DNA from: Kumtagia sp963839725
GTDB lineage: Bacteria; Pseudomonadota; Alphaproteobacteria; Rhizobiales; Rhizobiaceae
DNA length: 64,000 bases
NCBI GenBank assembly: GCA_963839725.1
Contig: CAWIWT010000031.1
Coordinates: forward strand, 124,001 to 188,000
Direction of reading: 5' to 3'
The notes under the pieces are model-generated. The model was given only the letters and a program-made list of their open reading frames with translations. It was not told the DNA's origin and searched no databases. Below, piece by piece: positions 43,991 through 52,309 of this stretch. How positions within the stretch are numbered: the first letter of the stretch is position 1; each line of letters starts with the position of its first letter. The translations under genes and the position numbers were made by a program.

Positions 43991-44461
43991 ATGCTAACAG
44001 CTCTTTATTCTCCGGATTGCGAACTGGTCGGCTGGCTGCAGTCCGGAAAATTCCTGTTCGATGCCGAAATGTCCTATGTTGCGTTCATCGCCAACGGGCA
44101 CCTGTGGTCGGCCCGGTCGGGACGCTGGATCGGGCCGGTCATCGGTCCCCATGTCTTCGACGTCGATGGCCGGCCCGTGGCGTGGAACCCCTCGCAGCCA
44201 CTGCGCACATTAGGCAGGCCGCTGCGCCCAATCAATGTGGTGCGGGCCGTCAGCCCGGTGCGACCGCCCCGGCCGGTGCCGCCGCTCAATCCGCTGACCG
44301 CGCCGAACATTATTGGCGGGTGGTCTGCAATGAGCTTTCGCGAGTGGCTGGTTTCGAGTGATCCCAAGCCAATCGTTATTGTGGAAGAACCAGCAATGGA
44401 TGGCGCTGCCGGCGATGCGCCGAAGCCGGAGGCCGAGCCGGCCAAGCCGTCTGAAAGCTGA
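43991..44461 (+). CDS. 4-fold beta flower domain protein
   Basis: A 156-residue protein with repeated short blades: ALYSPDCELVGWLQSGKFLF, then MSYVAFIANGHLWSARSGRW and IGPHVFDVDGRPVAWNP. The repeating G-x-x-(V/I)-x-(W/F) units match the four-fold beta flower fold. A proline-rich linker and an acidic Ala/Pro/Glu tail follow. Function unknown. It ends flush against the stop of the converging peptidoglycan-binding gene. Confidence 0.6.
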   Translation: MLTALYSPDCELVGWLQSGKFLFDAEMSYVAFIANGHLWSARSGRWIGPVIGPHVFDVDGRPVAWNPSQPLRTLGRPLRPINVVRAVSPVRPPRPVPPLNPLTAPNIIGGWSAMSFREWLVSSDPKPIVIVEEPAMDGAAGDAPKPEAEPAKPSES

Positions 44462-44890
44462 TCATTTCAGGTCGGGATCGGGGCAGATCAACTCGTTTGG
44501 CCGGCATTTGCGTGGCCGCTTGTCGATTATCACTTCGTGCACGAAGCGATGAGAGATACGCGGCTTGTCCAGCAGCTTCGCCATCATGTCGAAGGTTTCC
44601 TCTCCGACCATGCCATCCGCCTTCAGGTGATTGTCCTTCTGGAATTTCCATACCGCGTTAACACTTTCCTGGCCGAAGATCCCGTCAGGCGTCAGCGTAT
44701 CGGGCGAAGTCGTCGTCTTGACACTCTTCTTCATGTTGTAGCCAAGAAGATGGAGGTAGCACTGGACGAGGCCGGCGGCCTCGGCGTTGCGCTCCCACCA
44801 GCCGATCGGGCGTTTCTTGTCAGTGTAGGCCTCGTCAAAACGCTTCAGCCCATCCGGTGAAAGAAGGTGGTTTGCCGACCTTGGATACAT
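44462..44890 (-). CDS. Peptidoglycan-binding domain protein
   Basis: A 142-residue protein. The middle, LTPDGIFGQESVNAVWKFQK through KADGMVGEETFDMMAKL, is a PG_binding_1 module (D-G-x-F-G-x-x-T/S-x-x-A-V-x-x-F-Q). No signal peptide or catalytic domain is visible, so export or a partner would be needed for cell-wall contact. The start is uncertain (ATG 44890 or GTG 44896). It is tail-to-tail with the preceding gene, the two stops adjoining at 44461/44462. Confidence 0.75.
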   Translation of the reverse strand: MYPRSANHLLSPDGLKRFDEAYTDKKRPIGWWERNAEAAGLVQCYLHLLGYNMKKSVKTTTSPDTLTPDGIFGQESVNAVWKFQKDNHLKADGMVGEETFDMMAKLLDKPRISHRFVHEVIIDKRPRKCRPNELICPDPDLK

Positions 44891-44896
44891 GGCCAC

Positions 44897-45207
44897 AGAC
44901 TAGCAACTTACGCCGCGTAAGACTATTGGAAGGCCGCGCAATCCGCTTCGCGCAAACCTGACCAAGCATATGGTAATATCATGGTAATATCATACCTCTT
45001 CCCTAATTGCCTGATTTTGTTCGCTTTTCCGAAGCTCGCTGTGAAATATCGCGCTTGACCCGTCTCTCGGCTTCCCTTATAAGCCACTTCGAACCAGCGG
45101 CCCTCAACGGCCGCCGTTTCATTTTTGGCGTCGGGCCACCGCGTGCCGCCAAAACCAAGCAACAAGAAACGCCTTCCTCGTGAAGGTCCAACGAAAGCAG
45201 AGCCTCA
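44897..45207. other. Upstream region of rplM
   Basis: About 310 bases. A direct repeat GGTAATATCAT occurs twice near 44970-44995, and a good sigma-70 promoter lies at 45055-45083. Otherwise nothing is seen. Confidence 0.5.
45055..45083 (+). promoter_or_regulatory. Predicted sigma-70 promoter for rplM-rpsI
   Basis: TTGACC, a 17-base spacer and TATAAG. The start codon of rplM is about 125 bases downstream, leaving a leader that could carry ribosomal-protein autoregulation. Confidence 0.65.
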
Positions 45208-45672
45208 ATGAAAACCTTTTCGCAGAAGCCCGCGGAAGTGGTGAAGAAGTGGGTGCTGATCGACGCCGAAGGTCTCGTCGTCGGCCGCCTCGCCTCGATC
45301 GTCGCCAACCGCCTGCGCGGCAAGCACAAGCCCACTTTTACCCCGCACGTCGATGACGGCGACAACGTCATTATCGTCAACGCCGACAAGGTCGTGCTGA
45401 CCGGCAAGAAGTTCACCGACAAGGTTTACTACTGGCACACCGGCCACCCTGGCGGCGTCAAGGAGCGGACCGCGCGTCAGCTTCTGGAAGGCCGCTTCCC
45501 TGAGCGCGTCGTCGAAAAGGCCATCGAGCGCATGATCCCGCGCGGCCCGCTCGGCCGTCAGCAGATGAAGAATCTCCGCGTCTATGCCGGCTCGGAGCAC
45601 CCGCATGCAGCACAGCAGCCCGTGTCGCTCGACGTCGGCGCGCTGAATAGCAAGAACAAGAAGGTTTCCTGA
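45208..45672 (+). CDS. rplM: 50S ribosomal protein L13
   Basis: A 154-residue uL13: KPAEVVKKWVLIDAEGLVVGR at the start (pattern only), DKVYYWHTGHPGGVK and ERAIERM-like EKAIERMIPRGPLGRQQMKN, and LRVYAGSEHPHAAQQP near the end. It is an early-assembly protein of the large subunit. rpsI starts three bases after the stop, the universal rplM-rpsI pair. Confidence 0.98.
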   Translation: MKTFSQKPAEVVKKWVLIDAEGLVVGRLASIVANRLRGKHKPTFTPHVDDGDNVIIVNADKVVLTGKKFTDKVYYWHTGHPGGVKERTARQLLEGRFPERVVEKAIERMIPRGPLGRQQMKNLRVYAGSEHPHAAQQPVSLDVGALNSKNKKVS

Positions 45673-45674
45673 TC

Positions 45675-46151
45675 ATGGTTGAGCTGAATTCGCTCGCAGA
45701 CCTCGGCACCACGGCCGTCGCGCCGCAGGCCGCCGCCCCCGTGTACGTGCAGAAGCTCGACAAGCAGGGCCGCGCCTATGCCACCGGCAAGCGCAAGGAC
45801 GCGATCGCTCGCGTCTGGGTCAAGCCAGGCAGCGGCAAGATCACCGTGAACGGCAAGGAATTCGTCGCCTATTTCGCCCGTCCGGTTCTGCAGATGATTC
45901 TACAGCAGCCGATCGTCGCGACCAATCGCGGCGGCCAGTTCGACGTGATCGCCACCGTTACCGGCGGCGGTCTCTCGGGCCAGGCAGGCGCCGTTCGTCA
46001 CGGCATCTCCAAGGCGCTGACCTACTACGAGCCGGGCCTGCGTGGCGTGCTCAAGAAGGGCGGCTTCCTGACCCGCGACAGCCGTACCGTCGAGCGCAAG
46101 AAGTACGGCAAGGCCAAGGCCCGCCGTAGCTTCCAGTTCTCGAAGCGCTAA
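45675..46151 (+). CDS. rpsI: 30S ribosomal protein S9
   Basis: A 158-residue uS9 with an alphaproteobacterial N-terminal extension of about 28 residues. AYATGKRKDAIARVWVKPGS and the C-terminal RKKYGKAKARRSFQFSKR are diagnostic; the C-terminal basic tail reaches the P-site tRNA. It is co-transcribed with rplM and followed by a strong terminator. Confidence 0.98.
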   Translation: MVELNSLADLGTTAVAPQAAAPVYVQKLDKQGRAYATGKRKDAIARVWVKPGSGKITVNGKEFVAYFARPVLQMILQQPIVATNRGGQFDVIATVTGGGLSGQAGAVRHGISKALTYYEPGLRGVLKKGGFLTRDSRTVERKKYGKAKARRSFQFSKR

Positions 46152-46175
46152 CATCTCTTACGTTACAGAGTGCGA

Positions 46176-46206
46176 AAAGCGAGCCTTGCGGCTCGCTTTT
46201 TTTGTT
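46176..46206 (+). terminator. Terminator after rpsI
   Basis: AAAGCGAGCC-TTGC-GGCTCGCTTTTTTTG. The stem also has an A run on its 5' side, so it can end the converging glycerophosphodiesterase transcript. Confidence 0.92.
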
Positions 46207-46211
46207 TTGGC

Positions 46212-47228
46212 TTAGTTCGTCAAACCGTACGGGATGCGATAGCCATTGGCGCTCAGCCACTCGATAGCAGCGGTAGGTTCGTCGGTCTGGATCATGGTCA
46301 CGCCGCGATCGACCCAGAAGCCGTAGGCTTCCTCCGGAACATCGGCGAGAGTCGCGAGTTCGTCGCCACGGCCGCCGGCCAGCATCCCGCCCTGCTTGTT
46401 GACAATGGCGTAGGTGTTCACCCACAGGTGCCAGTCGCCACGGATTGCGACGGCGCGCGCACGCGCTCCGAACAGCGGCCCGCCGTCGCGCGTCATGCCG
46501 TCGCTTGCTGCGCGCCAGTTGATCAGTTCGACGGCGTCCGCTGAAAAGGCGCCGCTAAACTTTTCGAGAACGGCCGGGTCGCGCACGGCGTCGTCAGCGA
46601 TGATCGGCATGAAGATGACGCCCTGCCCAGCCGCCGCGATGACCGACTGCATCTCCGATACGCGCGCCGGGCTCCACAAATTGGCCTTGATGACCAGTTG
46701 ATCAGCAATGCCGAGACGCCGAGCCACCGCGACGATGCCCGGCAGAGCATCAGCCTCCAGCTTGTTGTCGATATTGACCAGGATTCGATCCTTGGTCACC
46801 GTCAGCATCTCTTCCAGCGTCGGGATGCTTTCGTCGCTGACGGCGCCGGTTCCCTCGATAACCAGCCGGCAGGACTTCAGCTCAGCAACAATACGATCGG
46901 CAAGCGGCCCCGCGCAGGTCGAGCTGCGGTTCAGCCAGGAATCGTGAAAGACGATGAAGACGCCATCGCGTGACTTCTGAATGTCGATTTCGATCATTTC
47001 GGCGCCGATCTCGATGGCGTGGCGAACGGCGGCGATCGAGTTTTCCGGAAACTTCGTCCGCCCGGATTCCATGCCGCCGCCGCGATGGGCGATGACCATC
47101 ACATGGTCCCGCCAGTGATTGGCGTGTTGGAGTCGGTCGCGAATTTCACTGATATGCCCGGGTTCGGCCAGGGCAATTCCAGGCAGAAACGACGCCAATA
47201 GACTGGCGCAGATCGCGAGAGCACGCAT
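46212..47228 (-). CDS. Periplasmic glycerophosphodiester phosphodiesterase
   Basis: A 338-residue protein with a signal peptide (MRALAICASLLASFLPGIALA). The GDPD barrel starts MVIAHRGGGMESGRTKFPENS and continues EMIEIDIQKSRDGVFIVFHD, which gives the His-Arg, Glu and Asp/His catalytic residues. It would cut glycerophosphodiesters to glycerol-3-phosphate and an alcohol in the periplasm. Its 3' end meets the rpsI terminator. Confidence 0.9.
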   Translation of the reverse strand: MRALAICASLLASFLPGIALAEPGHISEIRDRLQHANHWRDHVMVIAHRGGGMESGRTKFPENSIAAVRHAIEIGAEMIEIDIQKSRDGVFIVFHDSWLNRSSTCAGPLADRIVAELKSCRLVIEGTGAVSDESIPTLEEMLTVTKDRILVNIDNKLEADALPGIVAVARRLGIADQLVIKANLWSPARVSEMQSVIAAAGQGVIFMPIIADDAVRDPAVLEKFSGAFSADAVELINWRAASDGMTRDGGPLFGARARAVAIRGDWHLWVNTYAIVNKQGGMLAGGRGDELATLADVPEEAYGFWVDRGVTMIQTDEPTAAIEWLSANGYRIPYGLTN

Positions 47229-47313
47229 GCGAATCCCCCGATAGCTTCAGGTGACGGGGGAATAGCCGTGGTAGATGACAGGCGGATGAAGCGGCTCTTC
47301 GGCCGCTTTTGGG

Positions 47314-47960
47314 CTAGATCAGATGCAGCTTTGAAGGCCGACGGACGAGCGCCTGCGACCGCATCTCGATAAATCGCCAGGTGAACCACGAGACAATCAG
47401 CGTCACTTCGCGAAGAAACTGCTTATGTCGAAGCCGCCGGTAAATGGTTCAGGGCCGCGGCCGCGCAGTTGCGGCACCAGCAGCCGCACCATTTCGAAGG
47501 CGGCGAATGCCAGCAGCATAACTAGGGTCAGGACCTATTAATCTGGTCGAAATGGTGTGAGGCCATCTGTTCGGATACGCGAAGCGAAGGCGCAGGAAGC
47601 CTTTGGGCTTTCAAGTCTTCGCGACAAAGTAGCCGGACAGATGGACCACATCCGACGGACGCCGAAACGGCCGCGACCTGCCGGGTCGAACCGCTCGGCC
47701 GGGGAACGAACCCCGCCCTTCGCGCTTCTCCTTACATCTCTTTGCCGTTTCAGGCGCCATTTCGATCATATTAATAGGTCCTGACCCTAGATGCAGCGGG
47801 TAGATCCGCCCGAAACGCAGCAGGGCGAAGCAGGTCGACCTCGTCGGGTGTCAGCAGGCGGCTGCCATAGTTATGGCGATCACGAAACCCGAGAGAACGA
47901 AGAAGAAGTCCACGAACAGGTAGCCGCCGCCGTGCCGCTTCGCTATGTGTCGGCTCCACA
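47314..47960 (-). pseudogene. Acyltransferase-3 family gene, interrupted by R1 and internally deleted
   Basis: Remnants of an OafA/ExoZ-type membrane acyltransferase. Before the element (minus-strand order) come RHIAKRHGGGYLFVDFFFVL, SGFVIA, then after shifts HNYGSRLLTPDEVDLL and LLRFGRIYPLH. R1 copy 2 intervenes at 47523-47789. Past it comes VMLLAFAAFEMVRLLVPQLR with a stop, and, in another frame, the C-terminal LIVSWFTWRFIEMRSQAL. Removing the element plus one TA gives CTG CAT CTA GTT ATG, joining PLH to LVML in frame. The transmembrane middle of the protein is gone. Confidence 0.85.
47523..47789 (-). mobile_element. MITE-like element R1, copy 2
   Basis: A 267-bp element with perfect 20-base terminal inverted repeats, TAGGGTCAGGACCTATTAAT, extending to 31 of 33 matching bases. 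It lies in the opposite orientation to copy 1 and lacks the nested insert. It encodes no transposase. The TA at both edges and the restored reading frame on removal show insertion into TA with duplication. That target preference is typical of IS630/Tc1/mariner-related elements. Confidence 0.9.
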
Positions 47961-47976
47961 AAACAAGGAGCCATCG

Positions 47977-48933
47977 ATGCCGGCAACCTCGATCGATCAC
48001 GCCTTCGCTGCCCGCTCGAATACCGGCCGCTCAGGCGATCCCACCTATGCCGGGGCGCTGTCCTTCATGCGGCGGCGCTATACGAAGAATGTGAAAGGCG
48101 CGGATGTCGTCGTCTGGGGCATCCCCTTCGACGCCGCTGTGACCAACAGGCCCGGTGCGCGCTTCGGCCCGCAGGCGATCAGGCGCGCCTCGGCTATCTT
48201 CGACAGCGATCCGCAGTATCCATTTCACATCGACATCTTCGAAAACCTTGCCGTTGTCGACTATGGAGATTGCCTGCTGGACAGCGGCAACCACCAGAAG
48301 ACGCCGGCCACGATCGAGCGGGAAGCCAAGAAACTGCTGTCCTCGGGCGCCTTCCTGCTAACGCTCGGCGGCGATCATTTCGTCACCTGGCCGCTGCTGA
48401 AGGCACATGCCGCAAACCACGGCCCGCTGGCGCTGGTCCAGTTCGACGCCCATCAGGACACATGGGACGACGACGGCAAGCGCATCGATCACGGCTCCTT
48501 CGTTACCCGCGCGGTGAAAGAAGGCATCATCGATCCGGACCGGTCGATCCAGATCGGCATCCGCACCCACGCGCCAGCCGACTATGGGATCAAGATCCTG
48601 CATGGCTACGAGGTCGAGGAAATGCGCGCCTCCGACATCGCCTATGCGATTGTTGAACGCACTGGCGGCCACAAGACCTATGTTACTTTCGACATCGATT
48701 GCCTTGATCCGGCATTCGCCCCGGGCACGGGAACGCCGGTTTCCGGCGGCCCGTCATCGGCCAAGATCTTCTCGGTGCTCCGGCAATTGACTCAGATCGA
48801 CATGGTCGGTGCGGATATCGTCGAGGTTGCGCCACCCTACGATCATGCCGATATAACGGCCATTGCTGGGTCGAACGTAGCGCAACATTATCTTGGGCTA
48901 CTTGCCGAACGAAAGGCGCGCGAGAGCGCTTAG
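47977..48933 (+). CDS. speB: Agmatinase
   Basis: A 318-residue ureohydrolase converting agmatine to putrescine and urea with two Mn ions. Motifs are LTLGGDHFVTWPLL, VQFDAHQDTWDD and FDIDCLDPAFAPGTGTPVSGG, with the metal-binding His and Asp residues intact. The ATG at 47977 has AAGGAG seven bases upstream. A longer frame would read through the acyltransferase remnant on the opposite strand. Some proteins in this branch act on guanidinobutyrate, so the exact substrate is likely but not certain. Confidence 0.9.
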   Translation: MPATSIDHAFAARSNTGRSGDPTYAGALSFMRRRYTKNVKGADVVVWGIPFDAAVTNRPGARFGPQAIRRASAIFDSDPQYPFHIDIFENLAVVDYGDCLLDSGNHQKTPATIEREAKKLLSSGAFLLTLGGDHFVTWPLLKAHAANHGPLALVQFDAHQDTWDDDGKRIDHGSFVTRAVKEGIIDPDRSIQIGIRTHAPADYGIKILHGYEVEEMRASDIAYAIVERTGGHKTYVTFDIDCLDPAFAPGTGTPVSGGPSSAKIFSVLRQLTQIDMVGADIVEVAPPYDHADITAIAGSNVAQHYLGLLAERKARESA

Positions 48934-49022
48934 GCCGAAGCACATCCGGACTTGCGGGTTTGATTCCGCAACTTCGTCTAACTCATTGACGGATCACGTG
49001 ATCCAGGACGGACTTAGCAAGC

Positions 49023-49955
49023 ATGAAACCGAAGATCTTCATTGATGGCGAACACGGCACCACCGGCCTGCAAATCCGCGCGCGGCTTGCAGGACGCGAC
49101 GACGTCGAAGTCATTTCGGTTCCGGCGGAGCGCCGCAAGGACCCTGCCGCGCGCGCCGAATTCCTTAACGCCGCGGACGTCGCCATCCTGTGCCTGCCGG
49201 ATGACGCGGCGAAAGAGAGCGTGTCGCTGATTACCAACGACAGCACACGCATTATCGACGCATCGACCGCCTTTCGCGTGGCGGATGGCTGGACGTATGG
49301 CTTTGCCGAGATGGACAAGGACCAGGCGCGGGCCATCGCCAACTCGAAGCGCGTTGCCAATCCGGGCTGCTGGCCGCAAGGACCGATCGCCACGCTACGC
49401 CCGCTGGTGAAAGCCGGCCTGTTGCCTGCCGACCTGCCGGTCAGCATGAACGGCATTTCCGGCTATTCGGGTGGTGGCCGCACCATGATCGAGGATTATG
49501 AAGCGAAGGGCGAGGACGCGCCGGAGTTCTTGCCTTATGGCCTGAGCTTCAAGCACAAGCATGTGCCTGAATTGAAAAAGTATGCCGGCCTGTCGCGCGA
49601 TCCATTGATGCAGCCGGTTGTCGGCAATTTCGCGCAGGGCATGATCACCACCGTGCCGCTGCAGCTTGCCACGCTCGACCGCATACCGAAGGGCGCCGAA
49701 CTGCATGCGGCAATCGCCGATCACTACGCCAGCCTGGACGGAGGCGATGTCGAGGTCGCGCCCTATTCCGAGGCGGAGCGCCTGCCGGAGATCGACCCCG
49801 AGCGCTACAACGGCACCAACACGATGAAACTCTATGTCTTTGCCAATGACGCGAAGGCGCAGGCCATTCTGCTTGCGGTTTACGACAATCTCGGCAAGGG
49901 CGCATCGGGCGCGGCGGTGCAGAACCTCAACCTGATGCTTGGCAGCGCCGGCTAG
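49023..49955 (+). CDS. argC: N-acetyl-gamma-glutamyl-phosphate reductase
   Basis: A 310-residue type-2 ArgC of arginine synthesis. The NADP loop is KIFIDGEHGTTGLQIRARL, the active-site Cys lies in RVANPGCWPQG (about residue 117), and SGYSGGGRTMIEDY and HKHVPELKKYAG follow. The TAG stop at 49953-49955 lies in the CTAGAGCA end of repeat R2 copy B. Confidence 0.95.
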   Translation: MKPKIFIDGEHGTTGLQIRARLAGRDDVEVISVPAERRKDPAARAEFLNAADVAILCLPDDAAKESVSLITNDSTRIIDASTAFRVADGWTYGFAEMDKDQARAIANSKRVANPGCWPQGPIATLRPLVKAGLLPADLPVSMNGISGYSGGGRTMIEDYEAKGEDAPEFLPYGLSFKHKHVPELKKYAGLSRDPLMQPVVGNFAQGMITTVPLQLATLDRIPKGAELHAAIADHYASLDGGDVEVAPYSEAERLPEIDPERYNGTNTMKLYVFANDAKAQAILLAVYDNLGKGASGAAVQNLNLMLGSAG

Positions 49956-50155
49956 AGCAAGATGAGGTTAGGTGCGATCGTTCGCCCGACGACGGTTTGG
50001 GCCAAGGCCGAAGGATTTGGCCGAAACCGGCCCGGCCTTCGGGTTTCCGGGCAGCGGGCGCCCACTTTGTCGGCCCGCTCGGCCGTAGACCAGCTACGGC
50101 CGTCGCGACCCTCCGCGTGGATCGCCTCGCCGTCCCCAGCCTCATCTTGGTCTAG
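49952..50155. repeat. Dispersed repeat R2, copy B
   Basis: A 204-bp element whose ends are inverted: CTAGAGCAAGATGAGG on the left and CCTCATCTTGGTCTAG on the right. It fills the entire gap between argC and ctaA. Its ends form the TAG stops of both genes (49953-49955 plus, 50154-50152 minus). Confidence 0.85.
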
Positions 50156-51249
50156 CTTCTGACGGCAATATCCGTCGGCAAGGGATAACTGCCCTTGGTG
50201 CCGCGCCAATGCGCGGCGGCGAAGCCAAGTACGATCAGCGCCATGCCCTGATGGGTCAGCGCCGCGTGCAGGTGCACCTGCGTGAGCAGCGTAACGATGC
50301 CAATCACCGCCTGCAGCAGGACCAGATGAAACAGCACCAGCGCACGCCGCGCATGGGTCGTTCCTGCATCTGCCCGCCGCGTCGCGATCATATGCCAAAG
50401 CGCAGCGACGAACAGGATATAAGCGCCGCAACGGTGTACGAACTGCACGGTCTTTGGGTTCTCGAAAAGGTTGCGCCAGGCAGGATCGATGACGAACAGA
50501 TCGCCCGGAATGAGGCTGCCATCCATCAGCGGCCAGGTGTTGTAGCTGAGGCCGGCATCCAGCCCCGCGACGAGACCGCCGAGATAGATCTGAAACAGCA
50601 CCAGCAGCACCAGAATTCCGGCGAAACGTTGTGTGTAACGGCCGGCAGGCGCACCCGAATGTGGCGCGAGGCCGCGCGCGACGACCATTGTCGAGGTGAA
50701 GATGATCGCGGCGACGGTCAGATGCAGCGCCAGCCAGTATGGGCTCACGCTTGTTCGTCCCACCAGGCCGGAAGCCACCATCATCCAGCCGATCGCGCCC
50801 TGCAGGCCACCCAGCAGGAAAATGCCGCCAAGTTTCGACGGCAAGCCACGCTCCAGACGTCCGGTCAGCCAGAAGAATGCAAAGGGCAACGCGTAGAAGA
50901 TCACGCCGGCCCAACGCGCCAGCAGGCGATGCGCCCATTCCCACCAGAAAATACGCTTGAAGCCGGCGAGGTCCATGTCGGGATTGAGCGCGGAGAATTG
51001 CGGGATCTGCTTGTACTTCGCAAACTCCTCCTGCCACTCCGCGTCGTTGAGCGGCGGGATGACGCCATGGATCGGCTTCCATTCTGTGATCGACAGACCG
51101 GATTCGGTGAGGCGGGTGGCGCCGCCGACGACGACCACGGCAAAAATCGTCAGCAGCACCACATAGAGCCAACCGCGCACCAGCGCGCGGTTGCGCAGCA
51201 GCCGGTCGCGCTCGGCGATTGGGGAATGGATATCGGTTGTTGCGGTCAT
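50152..51249 (-). CDS. ctaA: Heme A synthase (COX15/CtaA)
   Basis: A 365-residue inner-membrane protein with eight spans that oxidises heme O to heme A for cytochrome aa3. The heme-ligand histidines lie in WWEWAHRLLAR, LALHLTVAAIIF, FVHRCGAYILF and ALTHQGMALI. GGATRLTESGLSITEWKP is the family start block. Adjacent DUF2842 is usual in Rhizobiales. Its TAG stop is within the end of repeat R2 copy B. Confidence 0.95.
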   Translation of the reverse strand: MTATTDIHSPIAERDRLLRNRALVRGWLYVVLLTIFAVVVVGGATRLTESGLSITEWKPIHGVIPPLNDAEWQEEFAKYKQIPQFSALNPDMDLAGFKRIFWWEWAHRLLARWAGVIFYALPFAFFWLTGRLERGLPSKLGGIFLLGGLQGAIGWMMVASGLVGRTSVSPYWLALHLTVAAIIFTSTMVVARGLAPHSGAPAGRYTQRFAGILVLLVLFQIYLGGLVAGLDAGLSYNTWPLMDGSLIPGDLFVIDPAWRNLFENPKTVQFVHRCGAYILFVAALWHMIATRRADAGTTHARRALVLFHLVLLQAVIGIVTLLTQVHLHAALTHQGMALIVLGFAAAHWRGTKGSYPLPTDIAVRS

Positions 51250-51323
51250 TTAGCTGAACAATCCGTCGTCAACAAAGCGTGCCACTCGAATTCGATACGC
51301 GCTGCACGCTTTTGCTTTCTTGT

Positions 51324-51376
51324 TCATGAATGTCGTTCTCCCAAAACCGCTGCGCATCGTATGGGCGATATGCATT
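51324..51376. repeat. Rhizobial palindrome (CCCAAAACCGCTGCGCA type)
   Basis: ATGTCGTTCTCCCAAAACCG through CGATATGCAT, an imperfect palindrome. The same unit occurs at 58700-58755. It is very common in Rhizobiales intergenic DNA. Confidence 0.75.
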
Positions 51377-51513
51377 GGCGGCGCGATTGATGGACCCGCG
51401 CGACCTGGCTTGCAACCCGATGCCGCGCGACACGCCGTCGCGTTCAGGCGCCGCAGTGCAGGAATGGTTGCGTCCGGCGGCGGACGGGACTATCGAGCGG
51501 CCATGGAGTCGAA

Positions 51514-51729
51514 ATGCCGATCCGTCTGAAGAAACTTATCGGAACGATCCTGCTGGTCGCTCTCGTCATCGTCTACGCGCTTGTCGCGACGATGGTGGCG
51601 GTGGCGCAACTCGCCGAGTCCGGCCCGGTCGTGCATCTGGCGTTTTTCTTCTTCAGCGGCCTGCTGTGGGTCCTGCCCGCAATGGGCATCATCAAGTGGA
51701 TGATGTTGCCGCCGAAAGGCCGGTCTTAG
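51514..51729 (+). CDS. DUF2842 family membrane protein
   Basis: A 71-residue protein with two membrane helices, MPIRLKKLIGTILLVALVIV at the start and HLAFFFFSGLLWVLPAMGII later, ending MMLPPKGRS. This matches DUF2842, a small alphaproteobacterial protein usually beside ctaA. The TAG stop at 51727-51729 is formed by the end of repeat R2 copy C. Confidence 0.88.
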   Translation: MPIRLKKLIGTILLVALVIVYALVATMVAVAQLAESGPVVHLAFFFFSGLLWVLPAMGIIKWMMLPPKGRS

Positions 51730-51933
51730 AGCAATATGAGGTAGGTTCGGTCAGTTCTGTTTCATGGACGGCGAGGCGATCCACGCGGACGCTCGCGAGG
51801 GCCGTAGCTGGTCTACTGCCGAGCGAGCCGAGAAGATACGCCGGCCGGTTTGGACCAAACCCCTCGGCCTTGGCCGTACCAATGGGTACTGCCGCGGCAA
51901 ACCCTCGCCCTTGGCCCAAACCATCGCCGGCAG
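51727..51933 (-). repeat. Dispersed repeat R2, copy C
   Basis: It runs from TAGAGCAATATGAGGTAGG to CCATCGCCGGCAG, in reverse orientation to copies A and B, sharing the GGCGAGGCGATCCACGCGGA and GGCCCAAACCATCGCCGGCAG-type blocks with copy A. It contains an extra unit including GTACCAATGGGTAC. It ends at the 3' edge of a decayed acetyltransferase gene. Confidence 0.8.
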
Positions 51934-52192
51934 TGTTGGCGCAACGTCTTGGCAAGCCGCCAGATCGCCGGATTGCTCATGATCCGGCTTTTGACGTCGG
52001 TAATCAGCGTCATGCCGCCGGCAGCCGGCCCTTCAAATGTCAGGGGAACGACAACATCGGCAAGCTGCATTCGATGTCGCACCAGAGCCGGTTGTAGGCT
52101 TTCGTCGCCGACACTGAAGTCGTAAATGGCATGACCTTGCTCGCACGCACCCTGGATGTTCTCGAAGAACAGATACTCGCCGGGGCTGGCAT
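51934..52192 (-). pseudogene. CelD/BcsL-type acetyltransferase 3' remnant
   Basis: Fragments on the minus strand, in more than one frame: GEYLFFENIQGACEQGHAIY, DFSVGDES, then KAYNRLWCDIE and, after shifts, VPLTFEGPAAGG and SNPAIWRLAKTLRQ. The order matches the C-terminal part of the GNAT_6 (CelD/BcsL) family found in exopolysaccharide loci. The 5' part is missing. R2 copy C lies at its 3' side and an R2 end scrap at its 5' side. Confidence 0.6.
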
Positions 52193-52193
52193 C

Positions 52194-52230
52194 CAGAGCA
52201 GGATGAGATTGGGTGCGATCGTCGTGCCTC
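52194..52230. repeat. R2 terminal scrap
   Basis: AGAGCAGGATGAGATTGGGT followed by GCGATCGT matches the left end of R2 copy B (AGAGCAAGATGAGGTTAGGT). Only about 37 bases remain. Confidence 0.65.
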
Positions 52231-52309
52231 TTGCCAGAAACGCGCCGATCGCGAGACGAAGACTGATCCACAAGAAATTTGTCCGCGCATCCGCTTGCGG
52301 AGGGTCGGC

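Noticed and set aside
49962..50162. Short frames inside R2 copies as genes
   Set aside because: The same frames appear in all R2 copies with frame-breaking differences, so they are carried by the repeat.
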